From NCBI RefSeq assembly GCF_047948215.1, contig NC_134464.1, positions 5,032,001 through 5,096,000 of the forward strand: a stretch of DNA of 64,000 bases. The letters run 5' to 3'. Source of the stretch: Lycorma delicatula (Eukaryota > Arthropoda > Insecta > Hemiptera > Fulgoridae). Under the pieces are notes generated by a model, which ran no database searches, was not told the DNA's origin, and saw only the letters and a list, made by a program, of their open reading frames with translations. Shown piece after piece: positions 23,563 to 35,690 of this stretch; positions within the stretch are counted from its first letter, which is position 1, and each line of letters starts with the position of its first letter. The translations under genes were made by a program, and so were the position numbers.

Positions 23563-24200
23563 AATTATTACTTTAATATACTCAAATACAAACTTGCGCG
23601 TGTGCGAATAGAGTACAATAACTCACAGAAACATAATCGACTTGCCGACGACTGTGTTTAAAGTCTGAGCCGATCCAGTGAGCCACCAAGATAATTATAC
23701 GCAGCTGAAGGCAGCTGAAGAAGTTGTCATACTCGGTCAACGATTTGATGACGAAAGTAAACGAAGGTTACCGTAACGCTGCCGTAACGTTTTCGTCCTA
23801 CAGTATATTAATATACGAACGATAAGTATATTTTAAACATAAATAAGTCTACGGTTTTTATAATATTTATATATTTATTTAATCGCAGTTGTAATTTACC
23901 CTTAAAAACGCTGAATAATTCAACCGGTATAATAAATAGAAAACAAATATCGGAATAGTTCTTACTTGTAAATAATTTATCAGAACATGTGTTGTGCGTA
24001 TATTTAATGCGTATAGTACGATATTGAATAACATAAATAAATAAGTAAATAAATTCACGTATCTGTTAGTAGAAGTAACCAGACGGACACATGTTACTGT
24101 TACATAATATATTAACGTTGTGTGAAATGTCATTTTCTATTATAATATATGCGAGCACAACCAGTAGTTAGTTATTAACAGAAATGTTCAGTTTATATAC
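23563..24200. other. AT-rich spacer
   Basis: No gene recognised. A short tandem duplication, GCAGCTGAAG, lies at 23701-23720. Confidence 0.5.
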
Positions 24201-24620
24201 AAAAAGAGAATGTTTGATCGGTTGGTGACGGTGCAGGGGTGGGGAAAAGAGAAAGAGCTATTAGCTTTCAAAAGGTCTTTGAGAATCGGATAAAGTTCCA
24301 AATTGGGCGGTTGTATTGGTGGGGGTAGCTATGTTGTTCATGTGTGTGTGTGTGTGAGTGTGTGTTTAGTGAAATGGATGGGAGGAGTGCGTGTGGTAGT
24401 TTGTACTAAAGCAGCTGGAGCCAGCCGCTTCCTGTCATCCACCACCTTCCACCATCTAAACCCCCCCCCCCCGCTTGTCATTCCACATCGCTGCTTACCC
24501 CCCCTTTGTACCCTGTCTATCCATCTCTCCTACGTATACCGTGAAAGGCACACACAACACATGCACACTGCACTCTGTAATCCGCTGGGCTCAATTCGGC
24601 TTTGACCTTCAATCTTTCTT
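24201..24620. other. G/T-rich to C/A-rich switch segment
   Basis: The plus strand is G-rich up to about 24415, including a (GT)n array at 24340-24366. It then becomes C-rich, with a run of about 14 C at 24461-24474 and CCACC/CACAC phrases, until 24600. A frame spans it (24303-24605) but reads like composition rather than protein. It could be a transcription start region, a relic of a GC-rich element, or simple sequence. I cannot decide. Confidence 0.3.
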
Positions 24621-25722
24621 GTTGTTGTTTCGGTCGCTGTAATTTTCAATGTCACGTTTGAGTTTAACGATATCGTGGCCGTTTTAGTTTATTCGTTTAT
24701 ATTTATAAACGATTACCGATTAATTGTTATTTAAAGATTAGTTTTATAATAGTATACGTTTTATTTAGGATTTGTTCACACAAATACGACTTATTTTTAG
24801 ATATTTTACGAATAACAGTATTTTAGGAACGAGTAACAGTTCGATTGATTTCTCCAAATGTTTTATATTTTCTTTATGTTCCGGTACAACCCTACGATTA
24901 AAAAAAATACTTTACTATAATCTTTCTACGGAAAATAGGATTCGTTTAAAATACAGTAGTAACACAAAAATTCTGTCATTATATTCAGACTAGTGATTTT
25001 GTCGATCGTCTTTGTTGTTGACTTCTTGTCGAACTGTTTTTGTGTATCGATTCAAAACGGTATCTTATCGATTTAAACGGTGCAATCTTTTTCCTAAAAT
25101 TTGTTGCAACGGAATAATATTGATAATAAAATTGTTTTTTTAGATAGTAAATTAATCCTCTTAGAAAAAGTGTCATTTGATTCGTATTCACCGCTGTATT
25201 TTGACAGAAAATGGAAGATCCGATGTCAAAAGAAGGCTTAAAACTTAATGTTTAAAGAATGTCTGTAAAAAAAAAAAAAAATCCTTCAAAATTTCCTTCC
25301 GGATTAGAAGATCGTTTTTGAAATTTACTTTTCATAAGAAAATGCTGTCTTTTTAGTTATATCCGAAACGGTTCTGTTGTCTAATCAAAAAGGAAGCGAT
25401 GAAAAAAACTGAATTACAGAAATTGTAGAATCTGTATTTTTAGAGATCATGTGTCCACGCGACAAATAATCTCTTCATTACTGATATATTCATCCTCAAC
25501 TCGGGCCTTTTTAATAATTTTTTATTCCTTCAGCAGTTCATAAGTTGGTTTATTTTATTTCATACGTAATTTTTCTTCTCTTTCGTTACCGCTGCAATTT
25601 CTGTTGTTTGCATCATATTATTTTTAATAACATCATTTGAATGCAGTCGTATCTTCATTTTTACTTAATTTATACTTAGTCCTATGTTTTTACTTATCCG
25701 GTAATCTGAATCGGTTCTAATA
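24621..25722. other. AT-rich spacer
   Basis: No gene recognised. Confidence 0.5.
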
Positions 25723-26384
25723 TTTTTACTTCCTTGTACGAAGGAAGCATTGTGATCGAGAAAAATTTCGGTTTTCGGATTTCAACCGAAAATGGAAATA
25801 TCCATTTTGACTAGTTTCGGCGTGATGTCTGTACGTATGTATCTCGCATAACTCAAAAACGATTAGCCGTAGAATGTTGAAATTTTGGATTTAGAACTGT
25901 TGTAACATCTAGTTGTGCACCTTCCCTTTTGATTGCAATGGACTGGACCAAAAAAGCCCAAAATCCAAAACATTTGAGTTTTGGACGTTTTCTTAACTGC
26001 AATAATAAGCCCTCATTGAAAACTTTTCAACGATATATCATAAGCGGCACTTATTTTCATAGGTTTCAGAGTTATAGCCAGATAATATTTTAATTAATGA
26101 AATATTTGGATCTTACAAGAGGAAGGCACCAAATCAGTTTGAACCTACATCTCATTTTTTTATTTGAATATATAGCGATTTTTTAATAATTATTAACCTC
26201 TGATGTAAAAAAAAATTACAATAAATAATAATTCAATAATAAAAATTAAAAAAAGAAATATGATAAAAATATCAGAATTTATTAATGAAATAAAATGTTA
26301 TGAACTCTTCATTTTAAAAAGAATGTGTATATGTGATATAATCGGCGTACAAGCAGTCGTGTGGTGTCCACATCAGATTTTTCC
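25723..26384 (+). repeat. ~650-bp dispersed repeat (family F), copy A
   Basis: Starts TTTTTACTTCCTTGTACGAAGG, with a potential hairpin CTTCCTT-GTACG-AAGGAAG, and continues TGTGATCG.GAAAAATTTCGG. Shared later blocks with copies at 27.7 kb (same strand) and 51.3 kb (opposite strand) include GCGTGATGTCTGTACGTA, TTTTGATTGCAATGGAC, TTTTCTTAACTGCA.TAATAA, CAACGATATATCATAAG and TTACAATAAATAATAATTC. Copies A and B also share GTCGTGTGGTGTC near the end. It is non-coding and unclassified. Confidence 0.85.
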
Positions 26385-27691
26385 TTTAAGTTATTTTATT
26401 AATTATTTATTATAAGCATATTAAATTGTTGTAAACAATTTTTTTTTTAATATTAACAGCTGTCTTTCGTTTTGTTAATTTTCCATTGTCTTTTGAATAA
26501 TAGAATGGATTTTTTAATTTTAGAAAATATGTTTATTTATTTATTTTGAAAACGAATTTTAATTTATTTTTATTACAAGCAAAAAAAATAAAAATTACAA
26601 TAATTTTGTTAAATATTTTATGTAATTACATAAAAACAAATTAATTTAAAAAAATATATATCGATTTTATATTTAAATAATTTTTTTTTTACATTATTGA
26701 AGTAAAATATTTCTCTCTTTATTTCAAAAAAAAAAAAAAAAATTGAGAAGATCGACAAAGGGAAAGAAAAAAGAAAGTAACGTTAGAAAAAGGAATTGAA
26801 ATTTTTATGTAAATCAATCTCCGTTTCAGAAGTAATTATTTTTTCCAGGATTGAATCACCGCCTTTATTTTACAGGGTTCCTTTTTTTAATTAAAAATCT
26901 TTCCGTTATAATTTCATATTGCGAGTTTGATTTAGGGTTTTCTTATTTTTTAACAAAAAAAAGTGTACATTATATTATAAATAAAAGTGAATATACAAGC
27001 AAACATCTTTATTATCCGTAAGATTATATTTCTTTATCGATTAAAAAAAAAGTTTTACAATTTGATTCGTATGTTTTAATATTTTGCATCGCGTCCTACT
27101 CTCTATTAAACGGATCGATTTTGATGTTTTTATTTGTGTTTTTTAGTTTGTAAAAAATTACTTCTAGCATTCCCGTTGTGAGATTTTTCCATATAACCGT
27201 AAATCTGCTTCCAACATTTGTTTTTTTTTTTTATGTTTTCGTCGGTTAATTATCGCATTGATTTACTGTAATCGATAAATAGTGAGAATTTTGAAAATCA
27301 GTTACTAAACTTAGTAGGTAACAATAGTACTGATTCTTGCATTTCAGAGACCCTTTGCTCGCGCTCGTTAGTAGTCTACGTCGTTATTATTATTATTTTT
27401 TAATAAGACGCAATTTTTCATTTTATGTTTCTTGCAAAACTATTCTTTTTATAAGCGAATCGTTCTTATGCATCCCTATTTAAAATAACAATAAAACTAA
27501 AAAAAAAGTAACGTACTTGTAAAATGAACTTCTTAATAAAATAAAACCGGTTTGAAAAAAAAATCATCAAATAAAAAGAACATTTTTGGATAGGTACTAA
27601 ATTTCGTCTTATTTAAGTCGATACAAGTTGATAAAATTCGAATTTAGTTTTTTTTTTACTTAAACGGTTTTTATTTTATTTAATTTTATTA
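26385..27691. other. Very AT-rich spacer between two repeat copies
   Basis: Low-complexity A/T runs dominate (26.4-27.2 kb), and no gene is seen. It separates the two same-strand copies of repeat family F. Confidence 0.5.
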
Positions 27692-28335
27692 GTTTTTTTT
27701 TTACTTCTGCACGAAGTAAAGGAAGTATTGTGATCGCGAAAAATTTCGGTTTTCATATTTCAACGCAATTATCCATTTTGACCAACCCTGAATTCATTTT
27801 GACTAATTTCAGCGTGATGTCTGTACGTACGTATGTATCACACATAACTCAAAAACGACTAGCCGTAGAATGTTGAAATGTTGAATTTAGGACTGTTGTA
27901 ATAATATCTAATTGTGCACCTCCTCTTTTGATTGTGATCGATTAAACCAAAAGTGTCCAAAAAAGCCCAAAATTAAAAAAAAATTGGATTTTGAGCTTTT
28001 TCTTAACTGCAGTAATAAGCCGTCATTGAGTGATTTTCAACGATAAATCATAAGCGGTACTTATTATCATCGGTTCCAGAGTTATAGCTAAATAAAATTT
28101 TAAGTAATGAAATATTTTGATCTTACAAGGGGAAGGCACATCGGTTCGAATTCCAATATATTGATTTATTAATTATTATTAACCTCTGATTGTAAAAAAA
28201 ATTACGATAAATAATAATTCGATATAACAATGAAAAAATATCAGAAGTTATTAATAAAATAAAACGTTACGTACTTTTCATTTAAAAAAAATGTGCACGT
28301 ACAAGGAGTCGTGTGGTGTCTATATCAGATTTTTT
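27692..28335 (+). repeat. ~650-bp dispersed repeat (family F), copy B
   Basis: Starts TTTTTACTTCTGCACGAAGTAAAGGAAG and follows copy A block for block, with small indels. At the middle it reads GGCACATCGGTTCGAATTCC, a B-box-like motif that is mutated in copy A. It ends at GTCGTGTGGTGTCTATATCAG near 28330. Confidence 0.85.
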
Positions 28336-28885
28336 CAGATTGATTTTTATAATTGTTATATATGTAACATAAATGATATATCGTAATATTTTTTAAAGGT
28401 TTACTTGAAAATCCAGATGTTTGTAAAAAAAAATTATTCCTTATTATTTTCTTAAACTTCTTTTAATCTATTCAGTGTTAAATAAATACCGGACGATCTA
28501 ATTTTTCTTGCCGTCGACATCTTTCGTTTGTTTATAATTTACGTTCCTTCTATTCTGTGATGTTTTTTGTAGCATTCAAAATCATTTCTTCCTCTTCTAT
28601 TCTTTCTGTTTTTTCTTCCTACGAGTACCCTTATGATATTTTACTTTTTATTACTCTACTTCGTCAGTCCTTTCTCTTATTTCATCCTTCTTAACGCTTG
28701 CAAATCACTTCCTACAATCTCGTTCTAAAACCTCGTTTTAAATCTGTTTTTATTTGTTTACGGTCGAAATGAAAAAATCACAATCTATTTGTTTAATTCG
28801 TTTCCTTCAATATATAAATAGTTTTTAACCTTTCGAATAGGATTTTTTTCAGTAATATTCTACTTCTTATCGATCTCATAATTAA
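28336..28885. other. Pyrimidine-rich spacer
   Basis: From 28500 to 28700 the plus strand is rich in TTCTTC-type runs, resembling the antisense of a Lys/Glu-rich LINE tail. No motif is firm enough to call. Confidence 0.35.
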
Positions 28886-28965
28886 TGATATCGAGGTGGC
28901 GAAGAGGATAAAACTTATTCTCAGCGCCGAAATACCCGGTCAGACAAAAGTTCTTTTTTAACGCA
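28886..28965 (+). mobile_element. Possible decayed SINE head
   Basis: ATCGAGGTGGCGAAGAGGATA resembles a mutated A-box region, and ACCCGGTCAGACAAAAGTTC resembles the segment after the B box (CCCGGTCAGGCATGG) in other copies. The B box itself is deleted. The call is weak. Confidence 0.3.
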
Positions 28966-30790
28966 ACCGGCTTCATTGTATTATTTTCCGGCCGCGATTT
29001 CGATTTTCAATTTTAATGAAAACGCATACCGACCCGACCATCCAAGGATGTAACGATCTGTAGGTACACTTACTAGATGACCGAACGATGCTCAGCCGCC
29101 TACTGGCCTCGAATCGAAACAAAACTACTCGTCTCTTGTGATTTACCATATCGACTAAATAAAACGATCGCTATACGTTCATTTCAAGGCCCGATCAAGA
29201 ATTAATTAAGTATTTTTTTTTATGATTTTAGATATCTCTTCTCCTTGTAAGGGAAAATCATTCCTCCCCTTCGGCAACATAAGATTACGTATTCGGTTGT
29301 TATTTTTGTTTCGCTACGCATTGAAAACTATCGATGAGATAAGTGTGCTATAAATTTACCGTTCTCCGGTTCTATAGATTTATCGACTGAAAATCCAAAT
29401 ATACGAGTGTAATACACGTATACATAAGAAGGTCTATTATTCATTTTGCCGAAATATAAATTAATCGATAGTATTTAATAGTTATGAAACGCAACAAAAA
29501 ATTTGATGCGGTTTAAGTTTGACGTTACCTTAAAATACAAACGGGTTCTTCATTGTTAGAGATTTTCTAGGATTATCCTTCTATATTATAATAACTAAAC
29601 CCTTTGGAAACGTATCTGGAATCTTCTAGGCATAATTAAATGATTATACGTTAAATAGTCAGTCGAAAAATCTAATCAAAGCGCAAAGCCGTTCCGTAAA
29701 ATGCTTATAAAACGAATGAATTAAATTTCATTTCTGAAATTCATGTTAGGCAAGCATTATATGAAGTACTTCCGTAAAATTCTTATATTTAAGGAATTAA
29801 AATTAAAATTTAAGAAAGGAAAAATCTTTGAAAATTTTACGGAAAATAAGATTTCACTCTACTTAATTTCACGGGAAATCTCTCCAGTTTTCGGTTTTTC
29901 CTCCGAGATATTTATTACCTGAAGCATTATTTGGTTTCTTTTCTACGTCCAATAACCGATTATTTTATGATTTTTTTAACTTCGTATTTTGCTTAATTAA
30001 GTAATCTTTTATTCTTAATTTATTTCGCGTACGAAAAAAAATCGTAACGTTAAATTAAATTTTTTAAATACTTGTGTAACTTGTATAGATACTTTGATGT
30101 ATTGCAAGAGTAAAATCTTTTTCAAATTTCTAAAATTAATAAAGTTTTTTATCAAAAACTTTGATCGTTAAATCTGCAGCTGGATCGATTAATATTTTAT
30201 TTCTGTCATTAGGCAATTATGATCTTTTTACGATTCTAGCGTAAATTGTCGGTTCAGATAATATTTTTAAATATTATCTGAAAATAAAATGTTATATGAA
30301 AACAAAATAAAATCGATTGTTCTCGCAAAGAAAAAACAAATGGCTTCGGCGATTTATAATAGAACGTTGAATTATTGTTCCTTATAAATAAGTTCACATA
30401 TTTGATATTATTTTCTATTAGCTCATTTAGCTCTTTGTAAAAATGTCGATCCAAAAATTAGATTTACATCAAGATTAACCGATCGTAAAAAGATACTACT
30501 TTGATTTTTCATGCGTTTTCTAATAGTTTCGGCTAATACGGCTATTACCTCTGTCGAGTAGAGACGACTGAGCCTATCTTGGATTACTTCACGACAAAAC
30601 AGATTATGTAATTTGTCGCTTTATAGTGTCTGTTACAAACTTTTTTGTGGCTGTAGTAGATGTAAGGACTCACGGTACCGAAGGACCTCGTATACTCGAA
30701 TCGCGGGCTAAAGTTGTTTTCTTTTAAAGCAATGATATTCACTTTGGTGAAAAAATGAAGGTAAATGTCACCTACATTTTGACGATTTGG
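28966..30790. other. AT-rich spacer
   Basis: No gene recognised. A loose direct repeat (CCGTAAAATKCTTATA) lies near 29694 and 29773. Confidence 0.5.
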
Positions 30791-30794
30791 CGGT

Positions 30795-31357
30795 TTATTA
30801 TGTTACGACGGAACAGGAGGTATGAATTTACCAGATAACCGTCTTACCTTCAGGTTTGAGGCTTTTTGTGCGGATACCGGATAGAAAACAAAATCTTTAA
30901 TAAGATCTGCTGATACTATTGTATCCTCATAACGAACGTTCATCGAGAACGCATTAAAACAAAAATATTTCATATTGTTAACACGGATCCGACGGGCGTC
31001 CAGCGTAATTCCGCAGAAGACCGTTGAGCCGGAAAGGATCAAGGATAAAGGAGCGGGTAGGATGATGATAAAAAATTGATACACCCTCAGAAGGACTAAC
31101 AAATAAAACAAACAATCCCGTAAGGTTGTACGTCAGGTCTCCTGCAGTCAGTTGGGATCTTTATCGCCGAATCTCCGTCGGGATATTTTACCCGGGAACA
31201 GACAAGCTTCACTGAGCTCGGCGAGCTGATGTCCAAAGGGACATTCTGCTCACTGGAAAAGGAGAAGAGAAACCACTTCCTTCTTCACTTTCTCCCGTGT
31301 GGCCGGCATAAAATCTTTATCGTTACTGAGAACTTGGTTGAGTTTCAGGTAGACTGA
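30795..31357. other. Unidentified coding-like segment, both strands open
   Basis: GC is raised here. On the minus strand, a good 3' splice acceptor (CTCTTCTCCTTTTCCAG, 31253-31269) precedes an open frame at 31252-31096 with DISSPSSVKLVCSRVKYPDG. In another phase a 102-codon frame follows (31111-30803) with a hydrophobic N-terminus. On the plus strand a 77-codon frame (31124-31357) overlaps it and contains a CAG/GTAGAC donor-like site. I recognise no domain in any of them. It could be a decayed host exon, an active exon with an assembly error, or an element fragment. Strand and frame are unresolved. Confidence 0.25.
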
Positions 31358-31929
31358 TATTTTATTATATACCGTTCGTATTTGTTTACATATTAGCCAG
31401 GATATTTATTTAAGGTCAAAATGCTAAGTTTGGTCGGATTTGTACTCTTTTATGCAAGTTATATATTTTGGATTTGACTGTACGCTCCATTTTTTGTTTT
31501 AACAGTTACGGCAAGTACTACACGAGCGTATGACTAACAGAGAAGTGTTTTCCTTAAAATATTTAGGAAATTCTGTCTGTAAAGATTTAGAAAGAAAGCG
31601 AGTTAACAATCGTGATCTCTATCTGATCGTGGGAAATAAATAATTTCACGAAATCAAGAAGAAATGATATCCTTCGTTATAATGCGGTAAGTTATTAAAA
31701 GGTAGTTTCACTTTCATTAAGCGCTTTCTTGTCGGTCCGTTAATCGTTGCGCATTATTGCTTCATATAGGGGGTTTAAAATATCAGTTAAAAATTTGTAT
31801 ACCGCTTTGAGGTACTATAAGGTCGTTATTATTTAAGGTAAATCGACGTTACCGTTTTGAAAACGGTACGGAATCTTTTTTCGGGTAAGTATTTCCTGTA
31901 CCTATAATTCGAGGACAGCGGTTCAGCGT
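31358..31929. other. AT-rich spacer
   Basis: No gene recognised. Confidence 0.5.
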
Positions 31930-32150
31930 AGACAGTTAAAGCACGTAGATATTCTGTTTAGTGCGTGTAAGAAACCGGCGGCAGCAGCAGTACAACGGCA
32001 CGAGACGTGCGTGAATCGATAATGGAGAGAGTTTAGAGGCGTCGGTAGCTGTAACGGCGCGTCGCGACGGCCAAGCGTCCCTCTAAACCTCATCCTCTTT
32101 CCCCTGACCCTGAATGCGAGCGAGTGTACATATAATAGTACAGTCATCTC
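31930..32150. promoter_or_regulatory. CpG-rich segment, possible promoter or UTR
   Basis: A block dense in CG dinucleotides (GGCGGCAGCAGCAG, GGCGCGTCGCGACGGCC) stands out from the AT-rich flanks. A 74-codon minus-strand frame spans it without a recognisable domain. It may be a transcription start region, but no TATA box, initiator or start codon context supports that firmly. Confidence 0.2.
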
Positions 32151-33114
32151 AAGTAATACTCCGCCACATTTTATATGCTTTGCGAGTCGGGTTTGTTGTG
32201 TTCGTATTTCTGCGTTCCGATGAACGTTTTAACGCTTTCACTTTTAACCGCCCTTTGAAAATTTATATATTTGATATTTAAATTTATCTTCCGGAATTCG
32301 CTAAGATATTTTTATAGAAGATTGTGTTTTATTTGTTTTAAATTAATATATTTTTTCTTTTTTTTACGATATCTAGATTTTTTACTTCCGGATATTCGAA
32401 ATTATTTTCATCATACGCTTTTTTATTTTCGTTTGAACCCGCAGAAGGGTGATATATCACCATGACAACAGTTAATTAGATGAATTCGTTCGTTTTTTTC
32501 TTTTATCGTTAATTTGATATTTTTGATGCGTTTCTCCGTACTATTCTTGTTAAAAACATATCGGTTACGTTTTACACGTTTATCCCATTTTTTCTTTATG
32601 TACTTTAATATTTACGCCTTTAAAATTTTTTAAAAATAAATTGACCAAATTTTTTGAATAATATCTCAAATGTTGCTGCGATCTAATTTATTTAAATTCA
32701 AAACGGTTTTTATCTATATTCTAAATACTTGTTTTATTAATCGAGAAAAATCGCTAATTAATTTAAAGAAAGTTAAGCGATGTATTTATCGTCGGCGTAA
32801 TTTTAAAATTATTTGCACGTTTTAATTATATCGCCTTAAAACCTTTCGGTCGTTGGTGTGTAAATCTGTAGAAGGTAGTTAGTTCGTGTGTTTTTAGTTA
32901 AACCCAAACGATCAGAATCACCATCATAATGGTAATTCAAAAACCGTTATTTATTAAACTTATGAATCTTGTAACATCCTAGAGCTGCTGATGGACGATC
33001 GTCTTAACTATTTTCTGACGATATGCCTAACTTAGGAGCTTATAAGTCAGATTCTACTAGATTCTTAGTTTTGTTAATTCTGGAACGCCTAATGGTTATT
33101 TCCTTCTCTTTTTC
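32151..33114. other. AT-rich spacer
   Basis: No gene recognised. Confidence 0.5.
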
Positions 33115-33480
33115 TCAGGTAACTCGACTCAGATTCGGAAAAATAGTCTTTAGACGTGTTAGTGTTACGCTTTTTTTAAGGAATAATTTACGTTTTTTGA
33201 TGTATACATTTTCAGATAGTAAAGAGATTTGAACGTTAACCGATTTTTTAACGTTGAAAAATCCTTCTTCGAAGACATGTTTATTTATTTTTCCGATTAT
33301 CTTATAATTTTTTTCCCATCGCCTCCACGACACCATCCATCCGCTGAGCACTGGTCTTCTTTCAGGCGCAAACCGATTGAAAATTATAAGAGACCGTCTT
33401 CTTCCATTCGTCCTTCGTAGATGGCCGTAGCATTGTAACCTTCTTCTTTTCATTACCCTCCGTTGTATTCCTTGTTTACC
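33115..33480 (-). pseudogene. LINE ORF2 C-terminal scrap
   Basis: A minus-strand frame opens KQGIQRRVMKRRRLQCYGHL and then RRTNGRR. This is the 'R-R-L-x-(F/Y)-(Y/F)-G-H-(L/I)-x-R' segment that follows the thumb in many LINE RTs. The next ~85 codons (to 33115) stay open but lose recognisable motifs. The catalytic RT is absent. It may belong to the same group as the RT at 63.2 kb, which ends before this segment, so the link cannot be tested here. Confidence 0.5.
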
Positions 33481-33824
33481 CGCGTTTCTTATAATCTCCT
33501 TTTTCCTTCCCCGCTATAATCTGGAAACTAGACGGTTTTTCAAGAAACCTCTCTGGATAAACGAATCCTTTCTTTTTTCTTTTTTTCTGGTAGTTTCCGT
33601 GTTTCAACGTAATAAATGCGGATGCGCACTCTTCCGGATGGCATTTACCGTTGTTGTTTTAGTCTCATTCCGAATTTCCTTTAACTAAAAAGTTAAATTT
33701 AACATCTACGTAATCTTTGTTCCTTTTTCGATCCTATTACGTTGTTTTCTTTTCAAACGGCTTCCTTATTTAATATTATCCCTAAATTTTTTTTATCGTT
33801 CCGTCTTCTTTTATAGTATAAATG
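33481..33824. other. Pyrimidine-rich spacer
   Basis: On the minus strand it is Lys/Arg-rich in broken frames and may be the upstream part of the LINE scrap at 33.1-33.5 kb. No motif is firm. Confidence 0.35.
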
Positions 33825-34225
33825 AACAATTAATGTAATTCACCTTACCGGCACGTTGATATGTACTCTAGATCTTCAGCTTAGTTAGAAGCCAGCATCA
33901 GGATTAAAATAATAAGTTTAAAGTCAAAATTTTAGAAAATCATACTATACTATCCTATGTCCTATATACTAAATACTGTATTATATTTCTTACTAGTATA
34001 CTCATGAGTATACTGTAGACTGACTATACTATATGTCCTACTAAAAATACTGATAAGTATACTAGTAGGACCGGAACAGTCATGACTGTTTTTAAATTTT
34101 ATCTATGATTTTTTAAAATTTTGACTTTAAATGTATTAATTTTAACTCCTGATGATGCTTTCCAAGTAGCCGGAAGATCTAGAGTACATATCAACGTGCC
34201 GTTAAGGTGGATTACATTAATTGTT
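33825..34225. mobile_element. Foldback MITE-like element, ~128-bp inverted arms
   Basis: The left arm, 33825-33953, is matched by the reverse complement of 34098-34225. The outermost 15 bp AACAATTAATGTAAT are shared. A 28-bp block is perfectly shared (33850-33877 with 34173-34200). The inner AAAGTCAAAATTTT is shared too. The ~145-bp centre is built of short TATACTAGTA-type inverted phrases, including a perfect 18-bp palindrome, GTATACTCATGAGTATAC, at 33996-34013. It has no coding capacity. It would fold into a long hairpin and is probably moved in trans by a DNA transposase. Confidence 0.85.
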
Positions 34226-35530
34226 AATTTATTCATTTAACATATCAGCGGTTCCGTGTTTCAGAAATTAATTCTTTTTATAGATCGTAACAAATTTAAT
34301 TTGTTATAATTTTTTACGCAAACGTATATAAATTTTATTTATATTAGCGTGCAAAAATTCGAACGTATACGTACGCACAAACATTCGCTTAAAACACGGA
34401 ATAGGTTAATAGCCACCGGGTACTGCTAGAGATATATAATATTGTTCTGATTAAGATATGTATTCGGACATGAATCGCATTAGATTTAGTGGTTCCTCCC
34501 TCTATTCAGGTCGCCGCCTATAACTTGTGTGCGGCAAGGTATGATGCGAGGAGAACGGGGGTCGGGTTGTGACTTCGGATCTGCGCCGAGATTAGCGGTA
34601 GACCGAAATATGTCACTGTCCCGCATATAGTTACGGCATTAGATATTATAATCAGTCCTATCGTCTGTCCGAATATATCACTCGACACCTATTATTCATC
34701 GAATACGTCACGCTAAGGGAGGAAAGTTATTATTAAATTTATTCGCGTAAGTTAAATATTTATATCGTAATTTTATTTATTTTTATAACATTCTTAAAAG
34801 GTTGACAAAACATTAATTATAAAACAAACCCGGCGATCGAATGTACAAGCCTTACCTGTTAAACTAAGAGGTGGTTCTTTATTAAAATTTTCCTTTCATC
34901 TATTACGGAGCCATCAAAAGTTTCCTACGTTACTACAGCTCTTAGTTCTTATCGTTTACCGAACCCGTAAACGATAAAGACCGTAAGGAGTTTCACGTTT
35001 CATAATCGTTGATTTCGACCGTTCTTATAATCGGCGGTTGAAAATAAACCGCATCGCTAAAATAATTTCTTTAACATTTCGATTCCGTTTTCACCATCGG
35101 TAAAAGATCGAAATCGACGACAATACTGAAAACGTTTTCACAGTCCGGTTATTTCGAGTCGTGAAAGATATGTGAGCGTACGATTTTTAATATTCTTTCG
35201 TTCTAAAAACATCGGCTGTGAGTAATCCTGTTTGCAGATAATTTTCCAGGAGATTTTCTAGGAAAGAGAATTAAATACAAGTCTTCAAGACCGTGGTAGT
35301 CGATCCGGGCCCTTTTAATTATGAATAATCCCGATATCACGAACTTTATATTACTTACTTGATATTGTTGACGTATCAGAAATTGCCGGACCGAAGAAAT
35401 TTAAATTTAAATTTAAATTTACAAGTGTAAAAGATTTTCGGCTCAATAAAGTGTTGTTACCGGTGAATAAATAATTATTCCGACCGATACTTTCATCTAA
35501 ACTTGTGTACGGTTTACAATTGTTTAATTT
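34226..35530. other. Spacer with no recognised gene
   Basis: 34480-34720 is less AT-rich, but I see no motif in it. 35398-35420 is a short ATTTAAATTTAAATTT tract. Confidence 0.5.
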
Positions 35531-35532
35531 GT

Positions 35533-35690
35533 CGATTTCCGTGACGGAGCAGTACCGTCGCGGTCTTTCATCCGGAGGACCCGAGTTCGAATCCTGATCG
35601 GGTGGTACTTTTCATACTCTACAAATTTACATCGGGATAATGACCGTTGCCGTTTGTTAAAACTCGATAAAAAAATATAAAATAATGTAA
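35533..35690 (+). mobile_element. tRNA-derived SINE, head type 1 with tail type 2
   Basis: ATTTCCGTGACGGAGCAGTA (damaged A-box side), then TTTCATCCGGAGGACCCGAG and TTCGAATCCTGATCGGG (B box, 35585-35601), then CATACTCTACAAATTTACAT. The tail ATCGGGATAATGACCGTTGC...CTCGATAAAAAAA matches the tail of the 21.8-kb copy. No target-site duplication found. Confidence 0.7.

Noticed and set aside
25723..28335. Copies A and B as long terminal repeats of one retrotransposon
   Set aside because: They are direct repeats about 2 kb apart, but the DNA between is low-complexity AT with no gag/pol, the third copy is solitary and inverted, and TG...CA ends and a primer-binding site are missing.
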